From the NCBI RefSeq assembly GCF_029814825.1, contig NZ_CP122379.1, positions 806,001-870,000 of the forward strand: a stretch of 64,000 nucleotides of DNA. Reading direction: 5' to 3'. The notes under the pieces are model-generated. The model saw nothing but the letters and a program-made list of their open reading frames with translations. It had not been told where the DNA came from and ran no database searches. The stretch comes from Aequorivita marisscotiae (GTDB taxonomy: Bacteria; Bacteroidota; Bacteroidia; Flavobacteriales; Flavobacteriaceae). Position 1 is the stretch's first letter. Each line of letters begins with the position of its first letter. This document shows positions 9,511-18,233 of the stretch, piece by piece. A program made the position numbers and the translations under genes.

Positions 9511-9566
9511 CCCAAAGCTTAATGCTAAAACTTGAACTTTGATGTTCAATTTTTAAAATAAAAACT

Positions 9567-10007
9567 ATGAAAACAATTGCCACATTTTCGATTTTAATCT
9601 TTTCAATATTTTTTATAAGTTGCGATGAAACTAAAAAAGTAATTGATGTAGCCGGAAGCGTTCAACTTACGGGCAGTTATACGGTTACCGCAATTCAAGG
9701 TAAAAAGCTAAACGTTAGCACAAACCCGACGTTTACAATGTCTGCGTTAGACAACTCGTTCCGAGGAACCACGGGTTGCAATTCGGTTTTTGGCACATAC
9801 ACCATTGACCTTTATACAATTGATTTTGGAAATCTTGCGGTAAGCGAAAAATTTTGTGCGGAAAAAGAAATAATGAAAACCGAACGAGATTTTTTAGATG
9901 CGCTTAACAATACAGGCTCTTTTACCATAGAAAACGGCGTGCTCACATTATTTTCTAAAACGGACAGAAGTGTACTCCTGAGCGCGAAGAAAGACGCAAA
10001 TAATTAA
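9567..10007 (+). CDS. META-domain lipoprotein (HslJ-like)
   Basis: The 146-residue product has a signal peptide with lipobox ISC (Cys19) and a single META domain: GSYTVTAIQGKKL, then RGTTGCNSVFGTY, FGNLAVSEKFCAE and a C-terminal LTLFSK strand. The two domain cysteines could form a disulfide, as suggested for HslJ. META proteins are envelope proteins linked to heat and novobiocin resistance in other bacteria, with no defined activity. It is placed between sufS and sufE, 9 bases before sufE, so it is probably co-transcribed with the Fe-S genes. Confidence 0.85.
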   Translation: MKTIATFSILIFSIFFISCDETKKVIDVAGSVQLTGSYTVTAIQGKKLNVSTNPTFTMSALDNSFRGTTGCNSVFGTYTIDLYTIDFGNLAVSEKFCAEKEIMKTERDFLDALNNTGSFTIENGVLTLFSKTDRSVLLSAKKDANN

Positions 10008-10016
10008 AAGTGAATT

Positions 10017-10442
10017 ATGACGATTGAAGAAATACAGGAAGAGTTAATAGACGAGTTTTCAATGTTCGACGATTGGATGCAGCGATACGAATATATGATA
10101 GATTTGGGTAAATCGCTTCCGCTAATTGATGAGGATTTAAAAACCGACGAAAAGCTTATTAAAGGTTGCCAGAGTAAAGTCTGGCTCAATTCCGAAATAA
10201 AAGACGGCAATGTAATATTTACAGCAGATAGCGATGCCATAATAACAAAGGGAATAATTGCGGTTTTAGTGCGCGTATTTTCAAACCAAAATCCACAAGC
10301 TATTCTCGATGCCAATACCGATTTTATAGACGAAATTGGGCTGAAAGAACATCTTTCGCCCACGCGAGCAAACGGCTTGGTTTCAATGATAAAACAAATG
10401 AAAATGTATGCCCTGGCATACCAAACACAAGTAAATAATTAA
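10017..10442 (+). CDS. sufE: Sulfur acceptor protein SufE
   Basis: The 141-residue protein has the full SufE fold, with the sulfur-accepting Cys51 in LIKGCQSKVWL. It takes the persulfide from SufS, stimulates its turnover, and passes sulfur to SufB. Start ATG at 10017; the next gene begins 4 bases after its stop, indicating tight coupling. Confidence 0.95.
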   Translation: MTIEEIQEELIDEFSMFDDWMQRYEYMIDLGKSLPLIDEDLKTDEKLIKGCQSKVWLNSEIKDGNVIFTADSDAIITKGIIAVLVRVFSNQNPQAILDANTDFIDEIGLKEHLSPTRANGLVSMIKQMKMYALAYQTQVNN

Positions 10443-10446
10443 ACAG

Positions 10447-10776
10447 ATGGAAGCAGATACAGAAATAGACATGGCCGAATTAGGCGAAAAAATAATAGCC
10501 GTAATTAAAACTATTTACGATCCAGAAATACCGGTAGATATTTATGAATTGGGACTTATTTATGATGTTTTTATTAATGAAGATCGCGAAGTAAAAATTT
10601 TGATGACTCTTACCACTCCAAATTGCCCCGTAGCAGAAAGCTTACCGATGGAAGTGGAAGAAAAAGTAAAGTCGATGAAAAATATTACAGACGCCGAAGT
10701 AGAAATAACCTTCGACCCACCATGGACGCAGGAATTAATGAGCGATGAAGCAAAACTAGAACTAGGAATGCTGTAA
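10447..10776 (+). CDS. sufT: SufT-like DUF59/MIP18 family Fe-S maturation protein
   Basis: The 109-residue protein is a stand-alone DUF59 (MIP18) domain. It carries the family features TIYDPEIPVDIYELGLIY and TLTTPNCPVAESLP with the conserved Cys60, and ends in TFDPPWTQELMSDEAK. Such proteins help place Fe-S clusters into target enzymes. The SUF context supports calling it SufT rather than a phenylacetate-pathway PaaD. Confidence 0.92.
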   Translation: MEADTEIDMAELGEKIIAVIKTIYDPEIPVDIYELGLIYDVFINEDREVKILMTLTTPNCPVAESLPMEVEEKVKSMKNITDAEVEITFDPPWTQELMSDEAKLELGML

Positions 10777-10807
10777 ACACGCTTTCTAAATTAAAAGTAT
10801 TTTAACT

Positions 10808-11311
10808 GTGAACGAAATAGTAAATCGCGTAGCGAATAGCAAATTGGCAACCTTTAACCTTGAAGACGTATATCCAAAAGGTGAACGAATTGCTTTTGAT
10901 ATTTCACAATGGTTGTTGGAAGGTATCGTACTTCGAGAAAGTGATTTCAGGGATAGGGCTAATAATTACGATTGGTCGCAATATCAGGACAAATACGTAG
11001 CGCTATATTGCAGTACAGATGCCATAGTTCCCGGATGGGCGTATTTACTTTTATCACTTCATTTAGCTCCTTTTGCTGCTAAAGTTACTGTTGGAAGCTT
11101 GGAAGAATTGGAAAGCATTCTTTTTGCGGAACTGCTTCAAAATTTAGATGTTTCAGAATACACAGACAAACCCGTAATTATTAAAGGTTGCGCCCACAAA
11201 CCCATTCCGCAGAATGCGTATGTACTTTTGGCCCAAAAACTTCAGCCTGTGGCAAAAAGCATTATGTACGGCGAGGCCTGTTCTTCGGTACCACTTTATA
11301 AAAGAAGATAG
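10808..11311 (+). CDS. DUF2480 family protein at the end of the SUF operon
   Basis: The product is 167 residues from a GTG start at 10808. An in-frame TAA at 10787 closes the frame upstream and no ATG is available, and the resulting N-terminus EIVNRVANS fits the family. The domain of unknown function DUF2480 covers the whole protein: FDISQWLLEG.VLRESDFR, DWSQYQDKYVALYCS, IVPGWAYLL. Three cysteines (68, 128, 158) sit in conserved-looking contexts YCST, KGCAHK and GEACSSVP, with His130 nearby, a set that could bind metal or an Fe-S cluster. No membrane or signal segment is seen, so it should be cytoplasmic. Its place behind sufT suggests a role in cluster assembly, which is inference. Confidence 0.85.
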   Translation: MNEIVNRVANSKLATFNLEDVYPKGERIAFDISQWLLEGIVLRESDFRDRANNYDWSQYQDKYVALYCSTDAIVPGWAYLLLSLHLAPFAAKVTVGSLEELESILFAELLQNLDVSEYTDKPVIIKGCAHKPIPQNAYVLLAQKLQPVAKSIMYGEACSSVPLYKRR

Positions 11312-11324
11312 ATTAATTTTCGTA

Positions 11325-11359
11325 TTTGTGCCAACTCCTATAAAAGCTTAGTATTTTTG
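11325..11359 (+). promoter_or_regulatory. Bacteroidota-type promoter for the DUF3078 gene
   Basis: A -33 box TTTG (11325-11328) and a -7 box TATTTTTG (11352-11359, consensus TAnnTTTG) are separated by 23 bases. They lie 25 bases before the next ATG, so this gene can be transcribed apart from the SUF operon. Confidence 0.6.
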
Positions 11360-11384
11360 CAGAAACAATATATCATAAATTAAG

Positions 11385-12311
11385 ATGAAAAAATTTTTAC
11401 TTCTGGCAGTTCTTTTTGCTGCACCATTGGCATTGCTTGCCCAACAAGAAGCTCCGAAAGATACAGTGCCAAATGGCTGGACACGTGCGGGGAACATTTC
11501 GCTATTATTTAATCAAGCAGCTTTTAATGCGGAATGGACTGGTGGCGGAACTTCTAATTATTCTGGAAACCTTTCATTAACGTACGATTTCAATTATAAG
11601 CACGACAAACTTTCGTGGAACAACCGATTAATTGGCGAATACGGAATCACTAAAAACAAAGACGACAAATACTCTCGAAAAACCAACGATCGCTTGGAGT
11701 TGAACTCTATTTTAGGGCAACAGGTTAAAGAAAGCAATTGGTATTATTCATTGTTTTTTAACTTTAAAACGCAATTCGCAAAAGGGTATGAATTTAACAG
11801 CGATCTTAGTCCAGAAGACGAAGGGTACCGCACCGAAACCACACACATTTTATCACCCGCCTATATTCAGTTTGGCCCTGGTATGCTTTGGAAAAAAAGT
11901 GACAATCTGTTCGTAAACATATCTCCTGCAACAGTTAAATTCATCCTTGTTGATAAAGATTTTACAACCGTGGATGAATCGGTTCCTGGCGCTTTGGATG
12001 CTTACAATGCAAATAAATATTTTGGTGTAGATGCTAATGAAAGCAGCCGCTTCGAGTTTGGAGCTTCTGTTTCGGCGTACGCCAAATTTAATATTATGGC
12101 TAATATTTCCGCAGAAAATATTTTAAACCTCTATTCAAATTATCTTGAAGATCCTCAAAATGTAGATGTAGATTATACATTTAATCTTGTAATGAAGGTG
12201 AATAAATATATTTCGACTAATGTAACTTTGCAAGCCATTTATGACGATAATGCGGTACAAGGTTTCCAAATACGTGAAACTTTGGGCGTTGGATTGTCTT
12301 ACGGATTTTAG
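11385..12311 (+). CDS. DUF3078 family outer-membrane beta-barrel-like protein
   Basis: The 308-residue protein has a signal peptide cut near LLAQQEAPK and a DUF3078 region: GWTRAGNISLLFNQAAFN, EWTGGG, then alternating strands such as NLSLTYDFNYK and NNRLIGEYGITK. It ends in aromatic LGVGLSYGF, as usual for outer-membrane barrels. Family members are found across Bacteroidota without a known function. It has its own promoter and a strong terminator, so the link with the SUF genes may be positional only. Confidence 0.85.
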   Translation: MKKFLLLAVLFAAPLALLAQQEAPKDTVPNGWTRAGNISLLFNQAAFNAEWTGGGTSNYSGNLSLTYDFNYKHDKLSWNNRLIGEYGITKNKDDKYSRKTNDRLELNSILGQQVKESNWYYSLFFNFKTQFAKGYEFNSDLSPEDEGYRTETTHILSPAYIQFGPGMLWKKSDNLFVNISPATVKFILVDKDFTTVDESVPGALDAYNANKYFGVDANESSRFEFGASVSAYAKFNIMANISAENILNLYSNYLEDPQNVDVDYTFNLVMKVNKYISTNVTLQAIYDDNAVQGFQIRETLGVGLSYGF

Positions 12312-12333
12312 AAGTTAAACATTATACAAAAAT

Positions 12334-12370
12334 AAAAAGCTCCCTTATTTAAAATTGGGAGCTTTTTTTT
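12334..12370. terminator. Bidirectional terminator between the DUF3078 gene and hflX
   Basis: The stem AAAAAGCTCCC pairs with GGGAGCTTTTT around a 12-base loop, with A-tract and T-tract on either side. It serves the convergent genes ending at 12311 and 12389. Confidence 0.85.
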
Positions 12371-12388
12371 ACGTCCCTTTAAAAGCTA

Positions 12389-13600
12389 TTATTCTTCCTC
12401 TGAGTATTCGTTGTAAAGAAAATTATTATACGGAAAGCGCGTGGTATGAATTTCTTTCACCTTTTCATAAACCAATTTTCGAAATTGGCTGAAATTTTCT
12501 TTGTTCAATGCCGAAATAAAGATAGCGTCCCCATTTAGTTTGGCCATCCAGGTTTGTTTCCATTCTTCTAAAGTGTAATGCGCTTTGGTCTTTTCGGTTA
12601 TTAGATCGTCTTCTTCAATTTCTTCGGGATTGTAAACATCAATTTTATTGAAAACCATGATTGTGGGTTTATCTGCGCTTTCAATTTCTTCTAAAATTTT
12701 ATCTACAGAATCTATATGATGTTCAAAAGAAGGATGACTAATATCAACTATGTGCAATAGCAAATCTGCTTCGCGCACTTCGTCCAACGTGCTTTTAAAC
12801 GACTCTACTAATTGGGTAGGTAATTTTCTGATAAAACCAACCGTATCTGTAAGCAAAAATGGCAGATTGCCAATTACCACTTTTCGCACTGTAGTATCTA
12901 GCGTTGCAAAAAGTTTATTTTCGGCAAAAACATCACTTTTGCTAAGGACGTTCATTAATGTGGACTTTCCCACATTTGTATAGCCTACCAATGCCACTCG
13001 AACCAGCGAACCACGATTGCCGCGCTGTACGTCCATTTGGCGATCAATTTTTTTCAATTTTTCCTTTAATAAGGCTATTCTATCGCGAACAATACGTCTG
13101 TCTGTTTCAATTTCTGTTTCACCGGGGCCGCGCATTCCAATACCACCGCGTTGGCGTTCTAAGTGAGTCCACATACCAGCTAGCCGCGGTAATAAATACT
13201 GGTATTGAGCAAGTTCTACTTGGGTGCGGGCATAGCTCGTTTGCGCGCGTTGGGCGAATATATCGAGAATTAAATTTGTACGATCAATAATTTTACATTG
13301 AAGAATTTTTTCAATATTCTTTTGCTGGGCTGGTGAAAGCTCGTCGTCAAAAATAGCGACACTTATATCGTTTTCATCTACAAAATTTTTCACCTCCTCT
13401 AATTTTCCGGTACCTATAAAGGTTTTTGGATTGGGTACATCTATTTTTTGGGTGAAGCGTTTTAAAACTTCACCACCCGCGGTATAAGCCAGAAATTCTA
13501 GTTCGTCGAGGTATTCTTCAGATTTTACTTCGTCCTGAAATTTTGTAATCAGACCAATTAAAACTGTTTTTTCATATGAAATATCTACTTGCTCTATCAT
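12389..13600 (-). CDS. hflX: GTPase HflX
   Basis: The start at 13600 (MIEQVDISYEK) is preferred over an upstream in-frame ATG at 13663, which would add an unrelated hydrophobic stretch; this gives 403 residues. The N-terminal HflX domain includes GGEVLKRF, FIGTGKLEE and ELSPAQQKNIEK, followed by a helical linker with ERQRGGIGMRGPGETE. The G domain contains GYTNVGKSTL (G1), DTVGFIRKLP (G3) and NKID (G4). HflX binds ribosomes and can split stalled or heat-damaged 70S particles. A -7 box lies just upstream on the minus strand. Confidence 0.95.
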   Translation of the reverse strand: MIEQVDISYEKTVLIGLITKFQDEVKSEEYLDELEFLAYTAGGEVLKRFTQKIDVPNPKTFIGTGKLEEVKNFVDENDISVAIFDDELSPAQQKNIEKILQCKIIDRTNLILDIFAQRAQTSYARTQVELAQYQYLLPRLAGMWTHLERQRGGIGMRGPGETEIETDRRIVRDRIALLKEKLKKIDRQMDVQRGNRGSLVRVALVGYTNVGKSTLMNVLSKSDVFAENKLFATLDTTVRKVVIGNLPFLLTDTVGFIRKLPTQLVESFKSTLDEVREADLLLHIVDISHPSFEHHIDSVDKILEEIESADKPTIMVFNKIDVYNPEEIEEDDLITEKTKAHYTLEEWKQTWMAKLNGDAIFISALNKENFSQFRKLVYEKVKEIHTTRFPYNNFLYNEYSEEE

Positions 13601-13616
13601 AAAAATAATTATGACA

Positions 13617-13624
13617 CAAATGTA
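13617..13624 (-). promoter_or_regulatory. Predicted -7 box for hflX
   Basis: On the minus strand the sequence reads TACATTTG, an exact match to TAnnTTTG, 17 bases before the chosen hflX start. This also supports the shorter start over the ATG at 13663, which lies upstream of the box. The rest of the 274-base gap to the divergent gene at 13875 is AT-rich, with only a weak TATATTTC (13814-13821) on the plus strand. Confidence 0.55.
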
Positions 13625-13874
13625 CAAAACAGATAGCAAGAGTAATTTGTAGTTTACAAGCAATTAACATCATTTTGCTAATCCGTAGCATAACTTTAAA
13701 AGAAAAGATGTGTAAATCACGGAAATTAAGGTGAATTAGCATAGCATTGAGAAAAAGTGTGTTGGAAAGCTAAGTAAATTTCATTTTTCAAGGATTTTAA
13801 TTTTGAATTTTATTATATTTCGCTGTTAAAAAAAAGTTAACGGATAAAACCATATTAATTACTCATCTAAACTT

Positions 13875-16800
13875 ATGAATAAAAAATTACTCCTCTATTC
13901 AAAAAGTTGTAAGCATTTATTGAAAAACAGCTTTAAACCACACTCCTTTCTACTCTTTTCATTTTTATTTATTTCTGTCTCAGCATTTGCGCAAGGTCCT
14001 GGTTGCCCTAATGTTTATGCGGGAGAAGATGTTGAGCTAGACTGCGGCGAACCATGTACAGATCTTACGGCAAGTTATTTAGACACTGGAGAGACCACTA
14101 GTTACCAAGTGACTTCAATACCGTATGACCCTCCATTCCCATTTACAGGCGGAACACCGGTTTCTGTAAATACAGACGATGTTTGGTCTCCAGCCATCCA
14201 ACTACCCTTTGATTTTTGTTTTTTTGGACAAACATATACTCAAATGGTAATTGGCTCTAACGCCGTAATTTCATTCGATTTGGCGAGCAATTCACCCGGC
14301 AGTTATTGCAGTTGGTCTTTTGACGAATCTATACCGGATCCTAACTTATTTTTTACAGCCATTTTTGGGCCGTATATGGATGTAGACCCATCTGTTGGTG
14401 GCTCAGGCCAAATAAATTGGGCTGTATTTGGCGATGCACCTTGTAGAACAATGGTGGTTAATTTTCCTGGCATTCCTTACTTCGGATCTGCTTGTACAGG
14501 TCTTGAACTTACATCTCAAGTTGTAATATATGAAACTACAAATGTGGTAGAAGTTTATATTCAGGATAGACCAGATGGTTGTTCCTGGAATGACGGAAAT
14601 GCAGTAGTGGGAATCCAAAACCAAAACGGAACCCAAGGATATACCCCGCCGGGAAGAAACACCGGCGACTGGTTAGCAACAGATGAAGCATGGCGATTTA
14701 CGCCAAATGGAGCATCAAATGTGGTGTTTTCTTGGTTAGATTCAAGTGGAACCGTTATTGGTACAGACCGTACAATAAATGTGTGCCCAACAGATCCTAC
14801 AACTACCTATACCGCACAAGCTGTTTACACAAATTGTAATGGCGATATTATTACTGAAACTGATGAGGTAGTAGTTACCACTGCCTCCGGAAACATTACT
14901 TTAGAGTTGGGCCCAGATTTAAGCTTCTGCGATACACCTTCTTACGAAATAATTCCAGAAATAACAGGAGACACCACAGGAGCTACATATTTATGGAGCC
15001 CTGGAGGCGAGACCACACCAACTATTACGGTAACGACTTCCGGGACTTACACCCTCGAAATAACCAAAGGCTCCTGCGTAGTAACAGATAGTGTAAACAT
15101 TCTTTTTCTTTCCAGTCCTAACTGTACTATAGAACCTATTTGTGAAGGTGTAGACTTTGAAGAAAATTTTGGTACAGGCACTGGTAGAGTCTCTACACCT
15201 TATACTAATTATACCTTCAACGGAACTACTCAAGTAGATGATGGCGAGTACACGATTTCAAATACTTCTGCAGGATTAAATACAGGATGGTTTCCAGATA
15301 TGGAAGATCATACTGAAGGTGATGTAGATGGAAGAATGCTTTTTGTAAATGCTTCATTTGATCCCGATGAGTTTTACAGAAGAACCATAACTTTAAACCA
15401 AAACATTGAATACACGTTTAACGCATGGATTACAACTGTTTACGATACAGATACTGGTATTTGTAGTGGCTCTGGAATTCCTTCAAACGTTATTTTTAGA
15501 ATAGAAGACCCTTCAGGCAATCTAATAGCCGAAACAAATACAGGTGATATTCCAAATGGTCCTGAGCCTAACTGGCAAGAATTTGCCATTGTATTTAATA
15601 CGGGTAACAATACAGATGTGCAGCTCGTACTTATTAATAACTCTATTGGTGGCTGCGGAAATGATTTAGCTATTGACGATATTACGCTGAGTCTTCAAAA
15701 CCTACAACCGGAAATAGTTACCCCGCCAGACTTGAGTGCGTGTGATGAAAATGGCGATGAAACGGAAGTATTTAATTTGGAAGATCAAATAAGCATTATT
15801 TTAAATGGCCAAGACCCTGCACTTTTTAATACTTCATTTCATCTATCACAGTTTGAATCTGAAGCGAACCAAAATGCAATTACAAACCCATCTGCTTATA
15901 CCAATGTTTCTAACCCAGAAACTATATATGTTAGAGTTGAAAAAGCCAACGAACCTACATGTTTTAGCACGGTTTCATTCCAACTAATTGTAAATCCCAT
16001 TTTTGATCTGTCAGGAAATCTGCCATCAGAAGTGCAACTTTGTGTTGGAGACGATTTTCCAGTTCTAGATGCCACTCCTTCAGATCCTGGTATTGATCTA
16101 ACTTTAGTGACTTATGAATGGACTGATGAAAATGGAAACACAGTATCTACAGATGCTACTTATACGCCAACAGATGCTGGCACATACAATGTTACTGTTA
16201 GCTATCCTCCGTGTAGTGAACAAACGTTTGTAATAAACGTAATAGTGAACGAACCTCCAGTGCTTGATTTAGGTTCAGACCAAGTTTTATGTAACGGTTC
16301 TTCTTTTGAAATAGTTCCAGTAATTACAGGAAATACTTCAGGAATTACGTATCTCTGGAGTACTGGCGAAACAACACCCACTATTACCGTTAGCGAAAGC
16401 GGAACCTACACGTTAGAGATAACTGTGGGTCCTTGCGTGGTATCTGATAGTATTGATATTATTATTTCAGATCCAGTTATGGTAAACTTAGGTGATGATT
16501 TCTCAACCTGTTTTGAATCGGATACTATTCTTACTGCCCAAGTAGATGGCGACCCACAAAATGCAACTTACGAGTGGTATTTAGACGGAATCTTACTTGC
16601 TGGAGAAAATAACCAAACCTTATTCATATCGCAAGCAGGAGAATACACTGTCGTAGTAACGGTAGGGAGCTGTAGTGGCGAAGATTCAATAGTTGTAAGT
16701 ATTCGGGACGATTTGGAGGTTGCGCTTGGTGCAAATTTCCAAACGTGCCCCAATCAACCAGAAACGTTAACGGCAACTACTTCGGAAGAAGATGCAACCT

Positions 16801-17255
16801 TTCAATGGTATTTAAACGGTACCTTATTAGCTAATGAAACAAACAATACTTTAAATTTTAGTATTGAAGCGGGAACGATGGGAACTCAAACCTATTCCGT
16901 TGTAATTACAGTTGGAGGATGTTCTGGCGAAGATTCAATAGACATCACTTTATATGATGTAGGCCAATGCGTTATTTCTGAAGGGTTATCTCCAAATGGC
17001 GACGGTTATAACGACACCTTAGATTTAACTTTCTTAAATGATAGAACAGGTATCAGTAAACTGCAAATCTTTAATAGATTGGGCGCTCTTGTTTTTGAAC
17101 AGAACAATTACATAAACCAATGGAGCGGCCAAACCCAAGACGGGAACGACTTACCTTCCGGAACATATTTTTACGTAATTGATCTTGCTGGTAACGATGC
17201 TGTTTACGGTCCGCAAGCAACGGGCTGGATTTATCTTAACCAAGAAGCTAACTAA
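13875..17255 (+). CDS. Large T9SS type B sorting-domain protein with Ig/PKD-like repeats
   Basis: The 1126-residue secreted protein has a long signal peptide ending at VSAFAQGPGCP. The N-terminal part resembles an antigen-like beta domain with paired cysteines. A module around residues 340-405 (YLWSPGGETTPTITV, TYTLEI, CVV.DS) recurs near residues 820-870 almost unchanged, and two WYL.G..LAGE-type modules follow. The C-terminus is a type B (CHU/gliding-associated) sorting domain: EGLSPNGDGYNDTLDL, KLQIFNRLGALVFE, WSGQTQDGNDLPSGTYFYV. It starts a cluster with PorP/SprF and an OmpA protein, the arrangement seen for SprB-like adhesins and their anchoring partners. The surface ligand is unknown. 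Confidence 0.88.
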   Translation: MNKKLLLYSKSCKHLLKNSFKPHSFLLFSFLFISVSAFAQGPGCPNVYAGEDVELDCGEPCTDLTASYLDTGETTSYQVTSIPYDPPFPFTGGTPVSVNTDDVWSPAIQLPFDFCFFGQTYTQMVIGSNAVISFDLASNSPGSYCSWSFDESIPDPNLFFTAIFGPYMDVDPSVGGSGQINWAVFGDAPCRTMVVNFPGIPYFGSACTGLELTSQVVIYETTNVVEVYIQDRPDGCSWNDGNAVVGIQNQNGTQGYTPPGRNTGDWLATDEAWRFTPNGASNVVFSWLDSSGTVIGTDRTINVCPTDPTTTYTAQAVYTNCNGDIITETDEVVVTTASGNITLELGPDLSFCDTPSYEIIPEITGDTTGATYLWSPGGETTPTITVTTSGTYTLEITKGSCVVTDSVNILFLSSPNCTIEPICEGVDFEENFGTGTGRVSTPYTNYTFNGTTQVDDGEYTISNTSAGLNTGWFPDMEDHTEGDVDGRMLFVNASFDPDEFYRRTITLNQNIEYTFNAWITTVYDTDTGICSGSGIPSNVIFRIEDPSGNLIAETNTGDIPNGPEPNWQEFAIVFNTGNNTDVQLVLINNSIGGCGNDLAIDDITLSLQNLQPEIVTPPDLSACDENGDETEVFNLEDQISIILNGQDPALFNTSFHLSQFESEANQNAITNPSAYTNVSNPETIYVRVEKANEPTCFSTVSFQLIVNPIFDLSGNLPSEVQLCVGDDFPVLDATPSDPGIDLTLVTYEWTDENGNTVSTDATYTPTDAGTYNVTVSYPPCSEQTFVINVIVNEPPVLDLGSDQVLCNGSSFEIVPVITGNTSGITYLWSTGETTPTITVSESGTYTLEITVGPCVVSDSIDIIISDPVMVNLGDDFSTCFESDTILTAQVDGDPQNATYEWYLDGILLAGENNQTLFISQAGEYTVVVTVGSCSGEDSIVVSIRDDLEVALGANFQTCPNQPETLTATTSEEDATFQWYLNGTLLANETNNTLNFSIEAGTMGTQTYSVVITVGGCSGEDSIDITLYDVGQCVISEGLSPNGDGYNDTLDLTFLNDRTGISKLQIFNRLGALVFEQNNYINQWSGQTQDGNDLPSGTYFYVIDLAGNDAVYGPQATGWIYLNQEAN

Positions 17256-17292
17256 AACCCATAAATACTTTTTAACTATCAAATAGATAAAA

Positions 17293-18210
17293 ATGAAAAA
17301 ACATATATATATCCTTATTGTATTGATGGCGGTGATGCTCTTTCAAGAAACACAAGCGCAGCAAGACCCTCAATACACCCAATACATGTACAATATGAAC
17401 GTTGTAAACCCTGCTTATGCTGGGTCAAAGGAAAGCCTTTCCCTCACAGCATTATACCGAAACCAATGGTCCGGGATGGACGATAACCCCGTTACCTTTA
17501 CATTTTCGGCGCATAAGCCAATTAGCGACAAAATAGGTCTGGGGCTTTCTGCCATTAAAGACGAATTAGGCCCCGTGAGCGAAACAAATGTTTACGCAGA
17601 TTTCTCGTACACCCTGCAAGTAGCAAGTACGGTAAAACTGGCTTTGGGATTAAAAGCGGGTGCATCATTTCACGAAGTTGGTCTTTCAACTTTAGAGCTG
17701 CAAGACCCGAATGATCCATTTTTTAGCCAAGACATTAAAAACACCTATCCCAATATTGGAGCCGGAGCATTCCTCTATGGCGATAATTTTTATGTAGGTT
17801 TATCTGTTCCAAATATGCTGAAATCTGTTCACTTAGACGAAAACGGAATTAAATACGGTTCAGAAACTAACCACTATTTTGCAACTGCGGGATACGTTTT
17901 TCAGGTTTCAGAAAACTTTAAGTTGAAACCTTCAGTGATGGTTAAATCTGCTTTTGATGCACCAGTTTCTTACGACGGAAACTTAAACGCACTATTTTAT
18001 GATAAGTTTGAACTTGGAGCATCGTACAGATTGGACGATTCATTCAGTGGCTTGGTTGGGTTTCAAATTAATCCCAATATACGCATTGGATATGCTTATG
18101 ACCACGTAACTTCAGACCTTAAAACCGTTGGTCCAGCATCGCACGAAGTGGTGCTAACCTTCGATCTGTACTTTAAGCCACGTGTTTTACGTTCCCCAAG
18201 ATTCTTCTAA
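17293..18210 (+). CDS. PorP/SprF family T9SS outer-membrane protein
   Basis: The 305-residue protein matches the PorP/SprF family: signal peptide ending QETQAQQDPQYTQYMYN, then NVVNPAYAGSKE, LTALYRNQWSGMD, and a series of barrel strands ending in LTFDLYFKPR. In Flavobacterium, SprF-type proteins are needed for secretion or attachment of the type B adhesin encoded next to them. It lies 37 bases after the adhesin and 23 bases before the OmpA gene, consistent with one operon. Confidence 0.92.
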   Translation: MKKHIYILIVLMAVMLFQETQAQQDPQYTQYMYNMNVVNPAYAGSKESLSLTALYRNQWSGMDDNPVTFTFSAHKPISDKIGLGLSAIKDELGPVSETNVYADFSYTLQVASTVKLALGLKAGASFHEVGLSTLELQDPNDPFFSQDIKNTYPNIGAGAFLYGDNFYVGLSVPNMLKSVHLDENGIKYGSETNHYFATAGYVFQVSENFKLKPSVMVKSAFDAPVSYDGNLNALFYDKFELGASYRLDDSFSGLVGFQINPNIRIGYAYDHVTSDLKTVGPASHEVVLTFDLYFKPRVLRSPRFF

Positions 18211-18233
18211 TAACTATAAAAAATTCATTTAAG

